64,000 nt of DNA from Centrapalus pauciflorus (Eukaryota > Streptophyta > Magnoliopsida > Asterales > Asteraceae): positions 1-64,000 of the forward strand of contig JAANYP010002016.1 of NCBI GenBank assembly GCA_020465985.1, in the 5' to 3' direction. Shown piece after piece: positions 21,450 to 32,871 of this stretch (the first letter of the stretch is position 1; every line of letters begins with the position of its first letter). A program made the position numbers and the translations under genes. The notes below the pieces were generated by a model that did no database searches, was not told the DNA's origin, and saw only the letters and a program-made list of their open reading frames with translations.

Positions 21450-23000
21450 TCAGTGAAGGTGGATGAGGTGGATGGAATGGATGGGATGGGTGTCAGAATG
21501 ATTGGTGGTGGAATGGATGTTTGAATTGGTGGTGGATGGATGTTTGAATGGGTGGTGGTGAAATAGATGGTTGAGAAGATGGTGTTTCAGACTCAGAAGT
21601 AGAAGCCAACAAAGCTCCCTGCATAAATCGATGCCTCTTGGCTCTCTGCCTGTGCACCAAAGGAGCTGTATCATCAAGCTCGAAGTCAGAGTCATCTTCA
21701 TCCGAACCCCTAGATGCTCTCCTCTTTCCCGCTTCTTCCTCAATCACAACTATTCTTGATCCATATGTGCCTATTCGGATAGACGGAATTCTGTCTCTTT
21801 CCTTGGTGCCTCAATCTCAAATTCTTCAACTTCTTCTGACTCAGACTCAGATGTGGTCACAACTTGACCCTCTGCCTCTGGTACATAATCATCTATTTGT
21901 TGCATAAGATCATCAAGAGTAGTTGGAGGTTCCAAAATATCTTCTACAAGCTCAGAAGTAATCTCTTCATTAGCATGCGACCCTTGTGCCCATATCTCTT
22001 CTAATGTCTTCACCCGTGGATCAGTTACGGGGGCTACAACTGAAGGATCTGCTTCTGATTGCTCTTGCACTCTGCTCGATGAAGGCCTTGTAGCCTGAGT
22101 TTGTCTAACTGAAGGTCTCTGCCTCCTCCTTTGTTGTTGCTGAGGCCTCTGCTGTTGCTGTTGTTGTTGTAGCTGCTGCAGTATTTGAATTTCCCCGGGC
22201 CAGTTGGCATCTTCAGGGGCTTGAAAATCAGGATTCACCACAGCACCAAAAAGTGGTGCCTCTACTGGTCTCGCCAATGCACCCCTATGAGCTTGACAAT
22301 CAGCAAAAGTCCTTTTGTCGATCACTGCAACACTTTGAATCTCTAGCAATTGCGGCAGATTTGGCTAAAAGTGTCTAATCAGCATCATCACGAGCCTAGG
22401 ATACATCAAAAATCTTTCTCTTGCTGGAGCTGTTATTTGGTGAACAAACTCCGCAAAAAACATTTCAGAATAACTGAACCTATGATTGTAGAGTAATGCT
22501 CTCATTGCCGACTGAATCTTCGATACTATGTAGTCAAAACCGGCTTTCTTCGGTGCAAAGCACACCATGAAGACATGCGCTAATTATCTCCATTGCCCAA
22601 TCAAACCACTCTTCATATACGAAGCCTTCGCCACATCAAGGCTATACCCCATTCGTAAGAACGCAGCTTGCCTAACTTCCAATGGAAAGTCTATTGGTCC
22701 AGCTTCTTGCTCTGCAGATCCCAACTGCAAGACTCTGCGCAATACATCTGCTTAGAACACAAGGGGCTTCCCGACTATTCTGGTCCTTAATACTATCGGA
22801 GTAACAGTACAATCGACCTGTAAATGATCCCAAAATTCCCTAACATACGGCAGCACTATCTAGACATTGTGCGAAAGGGCATAAGAAACCCTTGAAACAG
22901 CAAAAAAATCCACCATTTAGCGGAATGCCTGAGCTTCAGGCAGCTCACGGTCTGGTGACACGACCGTATTGTGTTTTTGGATAAACACTCTATCCGCCAT
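21450..23000 (-). pseudogene. Accessory ORF1 region of element E
   Basis: The ATG at 23000 (MADRVFIQKHNTVVSPDREL) follows TTGTGCAG-AT. Stops at about 22917, 22755, 22590 and 22365 interrupt the N-terminal domain, whose core (MVCFAPKKAGFDYIVSKIQS, 22568-22365) matches A closely. Next come 22349-21771 with a Gln-rich stretch (IQILQQLQQQQQQQRPQQQQ) and an acidic region, then 21747-21450 with QRAKRHRFMQG, near-identical to the A basic patch, and a Pro/His/Ser-rich tail. No membrane segment or signal peptide, so I do not call it an envelope protein. Confidence 0.7.
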
Positions 23001-23990
23001 ATCTGCACAATAAAGTATACAATATATTAGAATGGCCAAAATAAAATTAAACTTGTTTAAATTCAAATTTGTTTTATATTGAACTTTTGTAAGTTCAAAA
23101 TCCAACACATGAATCTCTACAAGTTTGATATAAACTTTAGTCAAGAAATTACCCTACGTGACTCATACTTAGACATACTTTTATGATCAATGCATACACA
23201 CGATGATTTTAACTTTTTGGTATTGCAAACTTTTTTTAAAAGGCAAACATCGGACACAGGTATGTATTTACTACAACAGAGTGTCTTAGTTTGTCTTAAA
23301 GTTTATTTTTAAAGCTAGCAAGACAGCGGGACAGGTCTGTACCGACGTACAACAAAGCGACTTATCTTCCTAACTCGAGTCAAACCAGAGGCAACAAGTC
23401 TGTACTTACGTACAACAGAGTTACATGTTTTGACTCTCAACTCAGTATACGATTTTTCGTTCTTTTCATTTCTTTAAGATGTATCTGATGTTGCTATACA
23501 TCCCCAGAGAGTTTGCATACCTCATTTAGAATCAATGTCTGTATGTCTCTAACATAAAAATTAAGACCATTTGGTCATACATCTAAGTTAGTGACACGTC
23601 TGACTTTTTCTTGAATATTTTATTAGCATTGAGACTCCCTACATGTATTATGCCTAACAACATATCAAACTAGATAATGTATAACACTTAGAATTTTAGG
23701 TGCATTACGTGTGAAAGCTTAACACTTAGAGATTGTAAAGACTGTGCTAATTTTCGTCACTTTGAACCTATGTATCTAAGACTTAACTCATTTTTTAATA
23801 TTCTCATTTTTTGAACATTTTATGGTTTTCTCTCTTTTTTTTTCTTTTGTTTTTCATAAATAAGAGTAAGAAAATAAAATAACCTACTAAGTTACTATAA
23901 AAGGAAAGAAATTCTATCTTGCTACTAAAGTTACTATAAAAGGAAAGAAAAGTTATTGCTATAAAAAGAAATAATTTCGACTAAGGTCAA
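23001..23990 (-). other. Element E spacer between RNase H and the accessory ORF
   Basis: About 1 kb without an ORF. On the minus strand it starts after the pol stop (23992-23994) with repeated CTATAAAAGGAAAG-like units (plus 23905-23970), runs through AT-rich sequence, and ends in the TGTGCAG acceptor-like motif (23003-23008). Parts recur at 31797-32030 (element B) and, reversed, at 63500-64000 (element I), so the spacer is a family feature. TATA-like CTATAAAAGG motifs leave open an internal promoter; this is inference. Confidence 0.55.
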
Positions 23991-23991
23991 T

Positions 23992-24642
23992 TTACTTTGG
24001 ATTACGCATTCCGTTTAGTTGAAATAAATACTCAAACCATGACTTATCAAAAGCTTTGGTAAATAAATCAGCATTATTATCATCCGTTGCAACTTTTACC
24101 AGCTTAATTAAGTTCTTTTCAGCACAATCACGAATAAAGTGGTGTCTTATGTCTATGTGCTTGGTTTTATTATGTTAGACTGGATTATTTGTTATTGCAA
24201 TAGTAGACTGATTATCTATCCTAATAGGAGTATGGGTATAAGCCAAACCGTAATCCCGCAATTGTTGTTGTATCCACAGAACCTGTGAACAGCAACTACC
24301 AGCAGCAACATACTCGGCCTCGCACGTTCACACGGCTACCGAAGTCTGTTTCTTGCAATGCCAGGAAACAAGTCTCCCTCCTAGGAACTGACAACCTCCA
24401 GTTGTTGACTTGCGAGTCAAGCTGCATCCTCCGTAGTCTGAATCCATGAACGCCTCCAATTCCAGATCGCCCTCCGCATGATACCAAAGGCCCAGCTTCG
24501 GTTTCGACTTGAGGTATCTCAGAATCCGCTTCACAGCTTTCATGTGCATCTCCTTTGGATTAGCTTGAAACCTAGAACAAATACATACAGCAAACATTAT
24601 ATTATGTCTAGAAGCAGTTAAATACATAAATGACCCGATCAT
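23992..24642 (-). pseudogene. RNase H domain of element E pol
   Basis: C-terminal part of the copia polyprotein, which degrades the RNA strand of the RNA/DNA hybrid. The segment 24642-24328 reads MYLTASRHNIMFAVCICSRF, then YLKSKPKLGLWYHAEGDLEL and SDYGGCSLTRKSTTGG, typical of copia RNase H. Frame changes occur near 24639 and 24328; the rest down to the stop at 23992-23994 is recognisable. The matching region in element I is mostly deleted. Confidence 0.75.
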
Positions 24643-25560
24643 GGCCGATATAACGTCGGATCCACATCGGTATCACTTTCAGTACCCGGTCCGAGCTTGT
24701 GATTCACTTGAATTGGCGTGCTGAAGTGAGCTGTCAGCTTGGTTCCTTCCATCCTGAAGCGATCTAATATGTCATAGACATACTTCGTCTGGTGAATAAA
24801 CATGCCCTCCTTCCTCTGTTCAACTTGCAAACCCAGAAAGAAGTTTAACTCACCCATCACACTCATCTCAAATTTTGACTTCATCACCTTTTCAAAATCT
24901 GTGCACATCTGCTCGTCTGAAGATCCAAAAATGATATTATCGACGTAAACTTGTACCAAGATAAAATGTTCACCTTTTCGCTTCACGAACAGTGTACTAT
25001 CTATCCTCCCTCTTTCAAACCCGTTGTCTAGAAGATGTGTTGATAAAGTTTCGTACCATGCCCTTGGTGCTTGATGTAATCCATACAAAGCCTTATCTAA
25101 GCGATATACTCTGTCTAGATACTTCGGATCTGTAAACCCGGGCGGCTGCTCCACATATACCAGTTCCTTCACTTTCCCATAAAGGAAAGCACTCTTAACA
25201 TCTAGCTGATAGACTTTAAATCCTTTGAAGGAAGCAAAAGCCAGAAACAACCGAATTGCTTCCAACCTTGCCACTGGCGCGAACACTTCGTTGTAATCGA
25301 TTCCTTCCTTCTGGTTGAAACCCTTTACCACAAGCCTTGCTTTGTTGCGAGTGACTATACCCCGATCATTTCTTTTGCACTTAAAAACCCATTTGGTTCC
25401 AATTGCAACTTCTTCTCGAGGTAACGGAACTAACTCCCACACTTCTAGTTTCCTAAACTGTGACAGTTCTCCCTGCATCGCTTCAACCCAAGAGTTGTCT
25501 TTTAGTGCCATTTGCACATTTTTCGGCTCTACTTGCGAGATGAAACATGAGTAGAGGCAT
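24639..25560 (-). pseudogene. Reverse transcriptase (RVT_2 type) of element E
   Basis: The long frame 26288-24639 (549 aa) includes the whole copia reverse transcriptase, from KDNSWVEAMQGELSQFRKLE through GTKWVFKCKRND, ARLVVKGFNQKEGIDY, FAPVARLEAIRLFLAFA, KSAFLYG and ALYGLHQAPRAWYETL to FLGLQVEQRKEGMFI. The catalytic motif reads YVDNIIFGS where the family has YVDD; element I has the same Asp-to-Asn change. The frame ends at 24639 by a stop within the linker to RNase H. Confidence 0.85.
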
Positions 25561-26905
25561 GTATGAAAGGCCTCGGAGTCATTGATCATCGACAACAACA
25601 CTGTGTTGTTATTCAAACTACTCCTAGTCCTCACACCAGCATTAGGACTCTTTATTATACTCTCAATAGGATGATTCTTGTTGATCCTAGATGTCTCTAT
25701 CTCGTCAACTCTCAGATTATCTCCCAAATTTGATCCTATTTCTCCTAACGGGGGAACGACTTCAGACTCCACATTTTCTTCCTCATGGACACCGTCTTCA
25801 GAGTTAGAATTTGTTGCCTGATTTTCGTTTGTAGGCACTTCAGAATCAATAACTTCTGGAGATCTATCTTCAGTTGATGTATGCTCGGATGATGATGAAA
25901 AGGTGGTCCTCGAAAAACTTTGATCCTCGTCATTCAGATTTAATGACGACATGTCCTTTTCGATTGTACCTACATTTCCATCAAAAGGAATGTTAAATGA
26001 CTCAAACAATTTGTCATAATCAAATATCCATTCCGGACCCTGGTTGGGGTTCATGTGTGTAACTTGTGACTTCAATGTTATACACAATATCCACTTACCA
26101 TTAGATTTGTTAAAAACCCGTTTGATTGGTGAGTTCGGCGCATAACCTTGGAAATATCCTTCGTCAGCCTTTTCAACAAACTTAGGTTGATGTTTTGTTT
26201 TCATTAAAGTACATGGTACCCCAAAAGGTTCAAATCCAGTTAAATTAGGTGGCCGTTTATTCAAAACTTCATAAGAGGTTTTGTTCAATGATTTAAAAGC
26301 AAAGGACCCGGTTTAAAACATGGCACGCGGTATTCACTGCCTCCCCCCAAAACATGGTAGGAAGCTTTGAATCCGAAAGCATGGTCCTTGCTGCCTCAAT
26401 CTATGTCCAGTTTTTTCGTTCGGCCACCCCATTTTGTTGTGGCTCATAAGGTGCACTGAATTTATGCACTATGCCCTTTGATAGGCAATATACACCAATA
26501 ACTGTGTTTTTAAATTCTGTTCCGTTATCACTTCGGATACGCTTAACCCTCGTTCCGTAAGAATTTTCCACTTGGTCTAAGAACCCGATGAACTTAGCAG
26601 TCGTCTCGTCCTTTGTATCTAAAAGGAAAACCCAAGAAAAACGTGAGTAGTCGTCAGTAAATACCAAACAGTACCAACTACAACCTATACTCCTTTTGTT
26701 GATTGGTCCGAAGAGATCCATATGCAACAAATCGAATGTGGCAGCTATTGAGTCTTGGACTTTTGCACCTTCTTGTGTTGCTTGCCTTTCTTGCACGGTA
26801 GACACTTATCCTCAAACTGAAAACTCTTCATGGGAACACCTTGAACCAATCCATTTTTCGTAATATAGTTCATTTTCCATAGGTGCAAGTGTGCTATGCG
26901 TATGT
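25560..26905 (-). pseudogene. Integrase of element E (GAG-pre-integrase, DDE core, C-terminal part)
   Basis: Pieces: the zinc-binding pre-integrase region near 26905-26800 (relics of HLHLWK..., CLPCKKGKQHKK in broken frames), the DDE core at 26805-26401 (DLFGPINKRS, FTDDYSRFSWVF, RSDNGTEFKN, QQNGVAERKN), then a frame change near 26400 and the C-terminal part from 26288 (NKTSYEVLNKRPPNLTGFEP), an acidic/Ser-rich linker and the start of the RT frame. It inserts element cDNA in the nucleus. The empty-site equivalent of the J insertion lies in this region near 26070. Confidence 0.8.
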
Positions 26906-26909
26906 GCCA

Positions 26910-27347
26910 TTAAACCGATTCGGTCTCTAAAGCTTTTGATAGTAGACAAATTGGACGGATCGAAGATTCTGGCTTGTTCATGTCAAGCATGTACAGGTCA
27001 TTCTTCCTTGGAGCCATCATCAGTATCCACTCTTCAGGTACTTTGAATCCCGGTTTCAGCACTAACGCCTCAGTATCGTTGAAAAGTACTGAGTTCTTCT
27101 TATCACAGATTTGAGATACACTAATGAGATTATGAACCAGTTTGTCAACGTGATAAACTTGATCCAATTTGATTGTCCCATTAGTGACCACTCCAGTACC
27201 GGTGATGTTTCCTTTTTTATTGCCAGCGAATGATACAAAACCCCGATTCCCTCCCTTGAAGTCTGCGAGTAGACTTCTTTCCCCTGTCATGTGCCTGGAG
27301 CAACCATTGTCGATGAACCATTTGTTGTTTGGACCTGTAGTTATCTC
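26910..27347 (-). pseudogene. Aspartic protease of element E
   Basis: Retropepsin-type region reading WFIDNGCSRHMTGERSLLAD, then FAGNKKGNITGTGVVTNGTI and VYHVDKLVHNLISVSQICD. The active-site triplet is DNG here, while element I has DSG at the same place, so the catalytic motif is damaged. It starts right after an acceptor-like TGTGCAG (27348-27353 on plus as CTGCAC) and an in-frame TAA (27369-27371) shared with element I. Confidence 0.8.
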
Positions 27348-27371
27348 CTGCACATGAAATAAAGTAGGTTA
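27348..27371 (-). promoter_or_regulatory. In-frame stop and acceptor-like sequence between Gag and protease (element E)
   Basis: On the minus strand: codons for VPRDN, TAA (27371-27369), a T-rich stretch, then ATGTGCAG ending at 27348. Element I has the same stop and acceptor at 50141-50164. The conservation suggests regulated Gag versus Gag-Pol output by splicing or readthrough; this is inference. Confidence 0.5.
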
Positions 27372-27677
27372 GTTATCACGGGGAACCCAATCCATAACTG
27401 ACTTGGTAATACCATTCTCGTCCACATACTTAAACTCTTTCAAATACCCCTCTCTCCGTTCAGGTGACTTGGGTTTTTGAATTGGAGCCTGTTGTGGTGC
27501 TGAGTGATTTAAGTTCACTCTTTGCCTTTATGTAGGCATTTGCTGTGGAGATCTTGAATAGTTTCGATTACGTGGCAATTCCGATTGATATCCCTGAGCT
27601 CTACCTGGTGTTTGATGTCTAACAGGAGTGTGTCACCTAACCGGAGTGTAAGCTCTGCTAGGTGTAGTACTCCTATA

Positions 27678-28290
27678 TTATTGTTGCAGTCCAGACCTAG
27701 ATTGATTAGTGACTCGATTTGGTGATTTAGTCCTAATCACTTCTTTGGTTCGACCTGACACAGGTATTTGTTTCACAGCAGATTTAGGTGCGGCTTGCAC
27801 AGTTTTCTCGGTATTTTGAGAACTACTAGTACTTGCAACACCTAGAGAAGGCTTAAGTTGTTCCGGCTTTCCAGTTTTAGGTGTAGAATCTACTTTCCTA
27901 TGTGGACAACTAGAAGCAACATGCCCCCTTTCGTGACATCTAAAGCAAGACATTTTGTCAATCGAGTTTTTGTGTGTGCCCTTTGACTTAGGTGTCTCAC
28001 TAGTGTCTGGTTCTTTTGTTTCAACTATAGCGACTGGTTCATCCTCCTGATCATTAATGTCAATTTTGTGTTGTCCTACAGGCTTATCACTAGAGGATGA
28101 CACAAACTTGACTTTCTTAATTTGGACATTATGAGTAGTCGCCGTAGTTTCTTTTTCTTTAGTAGTTTCAAACACTGGTTCAGGTATTTCCTCTGATTCA
28201 ACTGATTTTTCAGTTTTCTCCGGAGGTTGAGGTACGTAATTATTATTGAAAGGTGGAGGACTCTCATGATACCCTAGACCTACAGGCTTC
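27678..28290 (-). pseudogene. Gag of element E, second zinc-knuckle region
   Basis: The open segment 28175-27678 contains MSCFRCHERGHVASSCPHRK, a CX2CX4HX4C zinc knuckle, within a Lys/Ser/Thr-rich, probably RNA-binding region. It lies downstream of the coiled coil and upstream of protease, so the Gag of this family has two knuckles far apart. In element I the last Cys is Phe. Confidence 0.75.
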
Positions 28291-28301
28291 TTAGACTGAC
28301 G

Positions 28302-28712
28302 CTATGCATCTAAGATTTTCCCGAGGTTGAGCGATGAGTTCCTAAACTTTTCAAGTAGACTGTTGACCTCAGCTACCTTTACCTTAGACTCTGCTAGCTC
28401 TACTTCTTTGGATTTAAGCTCCTTGGTCAATGCCTTAAAATGTTCAAACATCAGTTCTAACCTAACACACTGTTCGCTCAGTTTGTCCTGTAGAACAATA
28501 ACATGCTGTGCATCAGCCTTAAGCTTATCCCTAAGGTCTTCCTTCATATCTACTAGGCTAGAATTATCTGATTTTAATGTTTCATTTTGAGCAGATATGG
28601 TTTGATGTGATTCCAGTACTAAATTTAACCTATCGTTAGTTGTAGCACATAAAGCACATAAATCAGGGAAAAGAGAAAAGTTCAGAGATACCTTGGCATG
28701 ATCTGATTCCAC
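28302..28712 (-). pseudogene. Gag of element E, coiled-coil region
   Basis: 136 aa of heptad-rich sequence (NRLNLVLESHQTISAQNETL, KDKLKADAQ-type repeats, ELKSKEVELAESKVKVAEVN), a likely multimerisation segment. The matching region in element I is 48767-49288 (open). Confidence 0.7.
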
Positions 28713-29005
28713 GTTGGCAATCTGTGCGGCAAACTCCAGAATTATCTGATCAGCTGACTATTCTACCCACATTAGACTGCTTTCATTCTGACTGTTGTCC
28801 CCTGTCTTCTCCTCCGTTCCATCACTTCCAGTATCGGTCACCTCAGCCATAAAGGCTCTAGCGTTCAACTCTGGATGTGTACTCCAGTCATAAGTTCCAT
28901 CAAGCTGTCGGTCTGATGTTACATTGGATAACAGACAAGCTATATTCGCCTGGTTGAACTACTCAGCAGATATCTCACTTGAGATTGATTCTGATACTGG
29001 CTCTG

Positions 29006-30233
29006 CTAGTTCTCTACTTTTGGGCTCTGACACTCTCTAGCGAAGTGTCCTAATCCCTGACAGTTGTAACACTTAACCTTGGACTTATCGAACCGAATCT
29101 TATTGTTACTAACGTTGAGGTTTCTGCCCGTCCTCTTGATGAGCCATTTAACTCTCTGAGTTATCATGTCCAGTTGCCATTGCAGATCCATCTCTTTAAG
29201 ATCATCAGGGTCTACTCGATCGTAATCCTCATCCCAAAGCGCAGGATCGTTGATTTTGCCCTGAACGCAATTGCCGTAAGGGGCCACAAATGAAGCCAAC
29301 AGATTCAGATGGTCTTCAGCTGACTTTGCGCTCATAGGCATCTTTGAATACCATTGAGATGTAGATGTTGATGTAGCTTGATTCTGCTTTTCTTCCGGTC
29401 TAGCAAACCCTAAGAAAGCTCTACTTACTGAGTCTTCTGATTCAGCTGGTGTCGATGTCTCTCCCGTGAAGAATGTTGTAGCCGTCTTCAATTCAATTGC
29501 CACTGAAGGTTTTGATTTCCCAAAGTACATAGCAGGATCATGAACTTGGTCATAATCCGTTTCCTTCTTCAGCAACTCAAAGTGAGATGCCCTCAGCACT
29601 CCTATAACGTTATCTAGAGTCAGAGTATAGAACTTATCTTCATCATGCTTTATGAGTGTCACATACATTTCTCATTTGGGAGGCAAAGCATCTAGAATCT
29701 TGTTAATCTTCTCAGTTTCACTATACTCCACATCATGGCTGTCTAACTCAGTTAACAGGTGATAGAATCGTGTAATAGTCTCATCCAGCTTTTCGTTCTT
29801 CAAGGCTTTGAAGATCGCGAACTGCTTTTTGAGCATTTCCATTCGATTCTTTCTAACCCTCGGGTTACCTTCACACCTTTTCTCTAACGCATCCCACAGC
29901 TCTTTTGTTGTCTTCTGATTACGAAAAGTGTGCAAGATCGCCTGAGGTAACACCATTCTAATGGTAGCGAATGCACGGTTTTCTGCTTCATACAACTTTT
30001 TATCGTCGTCCTTCATCTTTGAATAAGTCACAACTTTTTGTCTTCCTTCAACCTTAGCCGTAGGTGGAATGTATTCTTCGTCAATACAAATCCACATTTG
30101 CATATCATTAACTCGCGAAGTCGGCAAACCTATCCTTCCACTAGTAATAGTCCTCTATTTTCATCAACTACAGTGGAGAATTCGCTTTTCCAACCTCGTC
30201 ATCCATCTCCATAAACCTCTGCAGACTTGTCAT
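29006..30233 (-). pseudogene. Gag (UBN2-type capsid) and first zinc knuckle of element E
   Basis: The start ATG at 30233 begins MTSLQRFMEMDDEVGKANS. The copia Gag core follows: MQMWICIDEEYIPP, KLYEAENRAFATIRM, KTTKELWDALEKRCEGNPRV, KALKNEKLDETITRFYHLL. Stops lie before 30127 and at 29669-29671; the second open segment 29668-29006 ends with CYNCQGLGHFAREC (CX2CX4HX4C) just before a stop. It forms the virus-like particle and binds RNA. Sister copies are D (32872-33441) and I (47362-48600). Confidence 0.85.
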
Positions 30234-30793
30234 TGTTTCAAATATATTTGAATTTAAACCTAATTAATTTAATTCGTAAATAATTTAAAATAACTCTTTC
30301 GAATTTAGGTAAATTCGAATGTAATTAAATTTAAATCTGTTTGGAAGTAAATTCGAATTTAAGTTTGAGATTCAACTATATTCGAAATTTAAGACAAATT
30401 CGAAGGTCCACTTAAACTCGAAATCCAATTCGATTTTAGTGCAAAATTGAAAACCCAAGCAAATTCGAAATGGCGAAATTCGAATCAAACAGGGAGCGTA
30501 TTTAATGTCAAACTCGAAACTGAGCAAACCCTAATACCCCCTTAATAAACTCGAGCGCCGCAAATTTGAAAAACGGCTAATACTTCGAGTTTTTCAGGTT
30601 TTGCAGATTAAACCAATATTTTTACAAGTAAAAATATTGATTTTGAACAAAAACTTGAACTACAACAAAGTATTTCCCGAAATCTGATTTGATAGGCTCG
30701 AAAAACCTCCAAAATCGTGATATTAACCGTCCAAAACGTGAAGAAACCTAGGATGTATCTTATGAACACGAAGTACACAAAGAACACCCCAAA
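30234..30793 (-). other. Untranslated leader of element E
   Basis: About 560 bp between PBS and Gag without an ORF, dense in TTCGAA and AATTCGAATTT motifs. Similar leaders occur in D (33442-33993) and I (46811-47361). Confidence 0.7.
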
Positions 30794-30806
30794 GGCTCTG
30801 ATACCA
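30794..30806 (-). promoter_or_regulatory. Primer-binding site of element E
   Basis: Minus strand TGGTATCAGAGCC, complementary to initiator tRNA-Met, two bases inside the 5' LTR end. Confidence 0.9.
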
Positions 30807-30808
30807 CT

Positions 30809-31429
30809 TGTAAGGTCTTGAACTCACGGATCTATCTAGACGCGACACCGTCCAACGAGTGCGGAATCCTCGTTAGCGGCTTGACGGTAAGATCACGCAC
30901 ACGAAACACGGAGACTACCACGATGCTAGACGAACAACTTTGAACGCCCCACACGATGATTATCTCCGAAAAGACTCTGAATACTAGTAAACTCGAGATC
31001 TCCTTTGCTTAATCACTCACTGAAATTCTGCAAAAGTCTTATAATTATTCGAGTTTACCCTTACCTATACTGACAGATTCGAATTTGTCTTAGGACAAAA
31101 TCAAATCAGGCCCACGGCCCATTCGAATTTGTCCTCAATGACACTTTCGAATTTACCTTAAGCACAAATTCGAATTTAGATCAAATTCGAATTTCACTAT
31201 TAAACTTATGTTTGATCTTCTGTTTTAACTTATGTTTGAATATATCTTTGAACCATATGTTTGAACTTCTTGTAATATGTTACACCAAGTTCAAACATAC
31301 AAACAACAAATATCAAACACACATAATCACATATATCAAACACTAGTCAATATTCAATACTACGTAACTTGACTTACACAAAATGCTAACTATACTTAGA
31401 CTGCTATCGTCACACAAGGTGTACCAACA
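30809..31429 (-). repeat. 5' LTR of element E (621 bp)
   Basis: Plus-strand ends TGTAAGGTC and GTACCAACA, followed by AGATT (31430-31434). Paired with 19322-19946. Confidence 0.9.
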
Positions 31430-32030
31430 AGATTATCACGCAATTTTGTTTCTCCAACTAAAAATGTATCCTAGTAACTTTGACCTTTTCCTATGTATTA
31501 AAAATTAAAATAAATTAAAATAAGATAAATTAAAAATAGAATTAAATTGAATTATATTAACTCAAAAATACTTTATAGATAAACATATACTAACATAATA
31601 TTTTTACGAGATAGTCAAAGAAGGTTCAATCAGATAGCGGTGTCAAACGCACTTTCAGTATTTCACTTTCACACTTAGGAATTTTTATTCCTTTGATTTT
31701 TTGTCGTGATATACATTCCAAGTCGATTGTCGGTATGTTTTTCCCTTTAAACATTCAACACTTTTAGAAATTCCTTTGGCCTCTTTATTTATCATGAAAC
31801 TAACTTACGAGTCCCATACTTAGATATACTTCTATGATCAAGGTAGACACACAATGATTATAACTTTTTGGTATTGCAAATTTTCTTTAAAAGGCAAACG
31901 TCAGACACAGTTCTGTATTTACATACAACAGAGTGTCTTAGTTTGTCTTAGAGTTCCTCTTATGTTAGCAAGACAGCGGTGTCAGGTCTATACTCACGTA
32001 CAACAAAGCGACTTATCTTGCTAGCTTAAG
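31430..32030 (-). other. Continuation of the element B spacer after element E, up to the duplication breakpoint
   Basis: Noncoding. It begins with the right copy of AGATT. From about 31797 it parallels the spacer of element E (23140-23400), showing that B has the same family spacer. At 32030/32031 it switches into the element C accessory gene; TCAAA is shared by both parents at the switch. Confidence 0.6.
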
Positions 32031-32296
32031 TCAAAAGAGAAGACGGGTCATCACAACTGGTACACGAGAGTGATCTTGACTTCATGAACCCTGATGACAT
32101 AGATACAATGCACAATAAACTGAAAAACAAACTCATGGGGCGATTGAGTGATGTCAAGGCTCTAGCTGCTCTGACCAAGAGTATGAGACGACACTCCATC
32201 ATAATGTGTCTAAGAGATTTTCAAATGGCTATCGAGAGCTATCTAGTTAAGGTAGGTCTAAGAGCTCCAGACGAGACATTTTATTCTATCGACCAT
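32031..32296 (+). pseudogene. Element C accessory gene, C-terminal part, copy 2 (first piece)
   Basis: Matches 11477-11745 with roughly 5-8 percent difference by eye. The open segment 32084-32329 reads MNPDDIDTMHNKLKNKLMGR. It is cut at 32296 by element D, with flank ACCAT; the gene resumes at 34603. Confidence 0.65.
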
Positions 32297-32830
32297 TGTA
32301 AGGTCGCCTACCTACGGATCTTATCTTGACGCGACGCCATCCAATGAGTGCGGAATCCTCGTTAGCGGTTTGACGGTAAGAACATGCACACGGAACACGG
32401 AGACACACACGATGATAGACGAACACTAGAATGCCCCGACACGTGATTCTCTCCAAGAACAAACACTCAATCTCCTTGCAAAAGTTCTTAAGTAAAACAA
32501 ATTAACACCTAATTATATCACCTGATTCGAACTTGCCCAGGACAAGTTCGACTAAGCCCAAGGCCTTTCGAACTTGTCTTCCATAAGTTCGAAGCAGTTA
32601 CTTTATCTTTGAACTTATGTTTGAACTTATCTTTGAACTTATGTTTGAACTTATTGTAACACATCGATTACACCAAGTTCAAACATACATACAATCAATA
32701 TCAAACATATATTATTAAACATATAACAAACATATATCAAACACGTATTAATATGCCATTTCGAACAATTTGACTATTACAAAATATTGTCTATACTTAG
32801 ACTGCGGTCGTCACACAGAATGCACTAACA
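32297..32830 (-). repeat. 3' LTR of element D (534 bp)
   Basis: Plus-strand ends TGTAAGGTCGCC and GCACTAACA; followed by GACTCCCACTTGACG (32831-32845), a polypurine tract with one interruption. The bracketing inverted repeat is degraded here (GCGGTCGTCA). Confidence 0.85.
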
Positions 32831-32871
32831 GACTCCCACTTGACGACAACTTCTAACTATATATATTTTGT

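Larger units (their letters stand above)
19322..31429 (-). mobile_element. Complete Ty1/copia element E, 12.1 kb, with accessory ORF region after pol
   Basis: Two LTRs of 625 and 621 bp (roughly 20-25 substitutions and a few indels between them by hand count, about 3.5 percent) and a perfect 5-bp duplication AGATT define the element. Minus-strand order: 5' LTR, PBS, leader, Gag with CCHC knuckle, coiled coil, second CCHC, protease, integrase, reverse transcriptase, RNase H, spacer, accessory ORF1, ORF2, polypurine tract, 3' LTR. The integrase-before-RT order marks Ty1/copia; the length and post-pol ORF resemble SIRE/Maximus elements. All ORFs carry stops or frameshifts. It serves here as the reference for A, B, D and I. 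Confidence 0.9.
14915..32030 (-). mobile_element. Copia-type element B (minus), 5'-truncated, interrupted by element E
   Basis: The 3' LTR (14915-15456), polypurine tract, accessory ORF pair and part of the spacer are visible. Element E sits in the spacer at 19322-31429 with target duplication AGATT; B resumes from 31435 to about 32030, where the sequence switches to a second copy of the element C gene. B inserted into element F: its left flank AAAAG (14910-14914) is the same duplication that brackets the solo LTR at 36554-37124. The B gag-pol region and 5' LTR are absent. Confidence 0.7.

Noticed and set aside
15457..23000. Accessory ORF regions of B and E as separate nonautonomous elements without gag-pol
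   Set aside because: The matching AGATT flanks at 19317 and 31430 show that the E accessory region belongs to a full gag-pol element.
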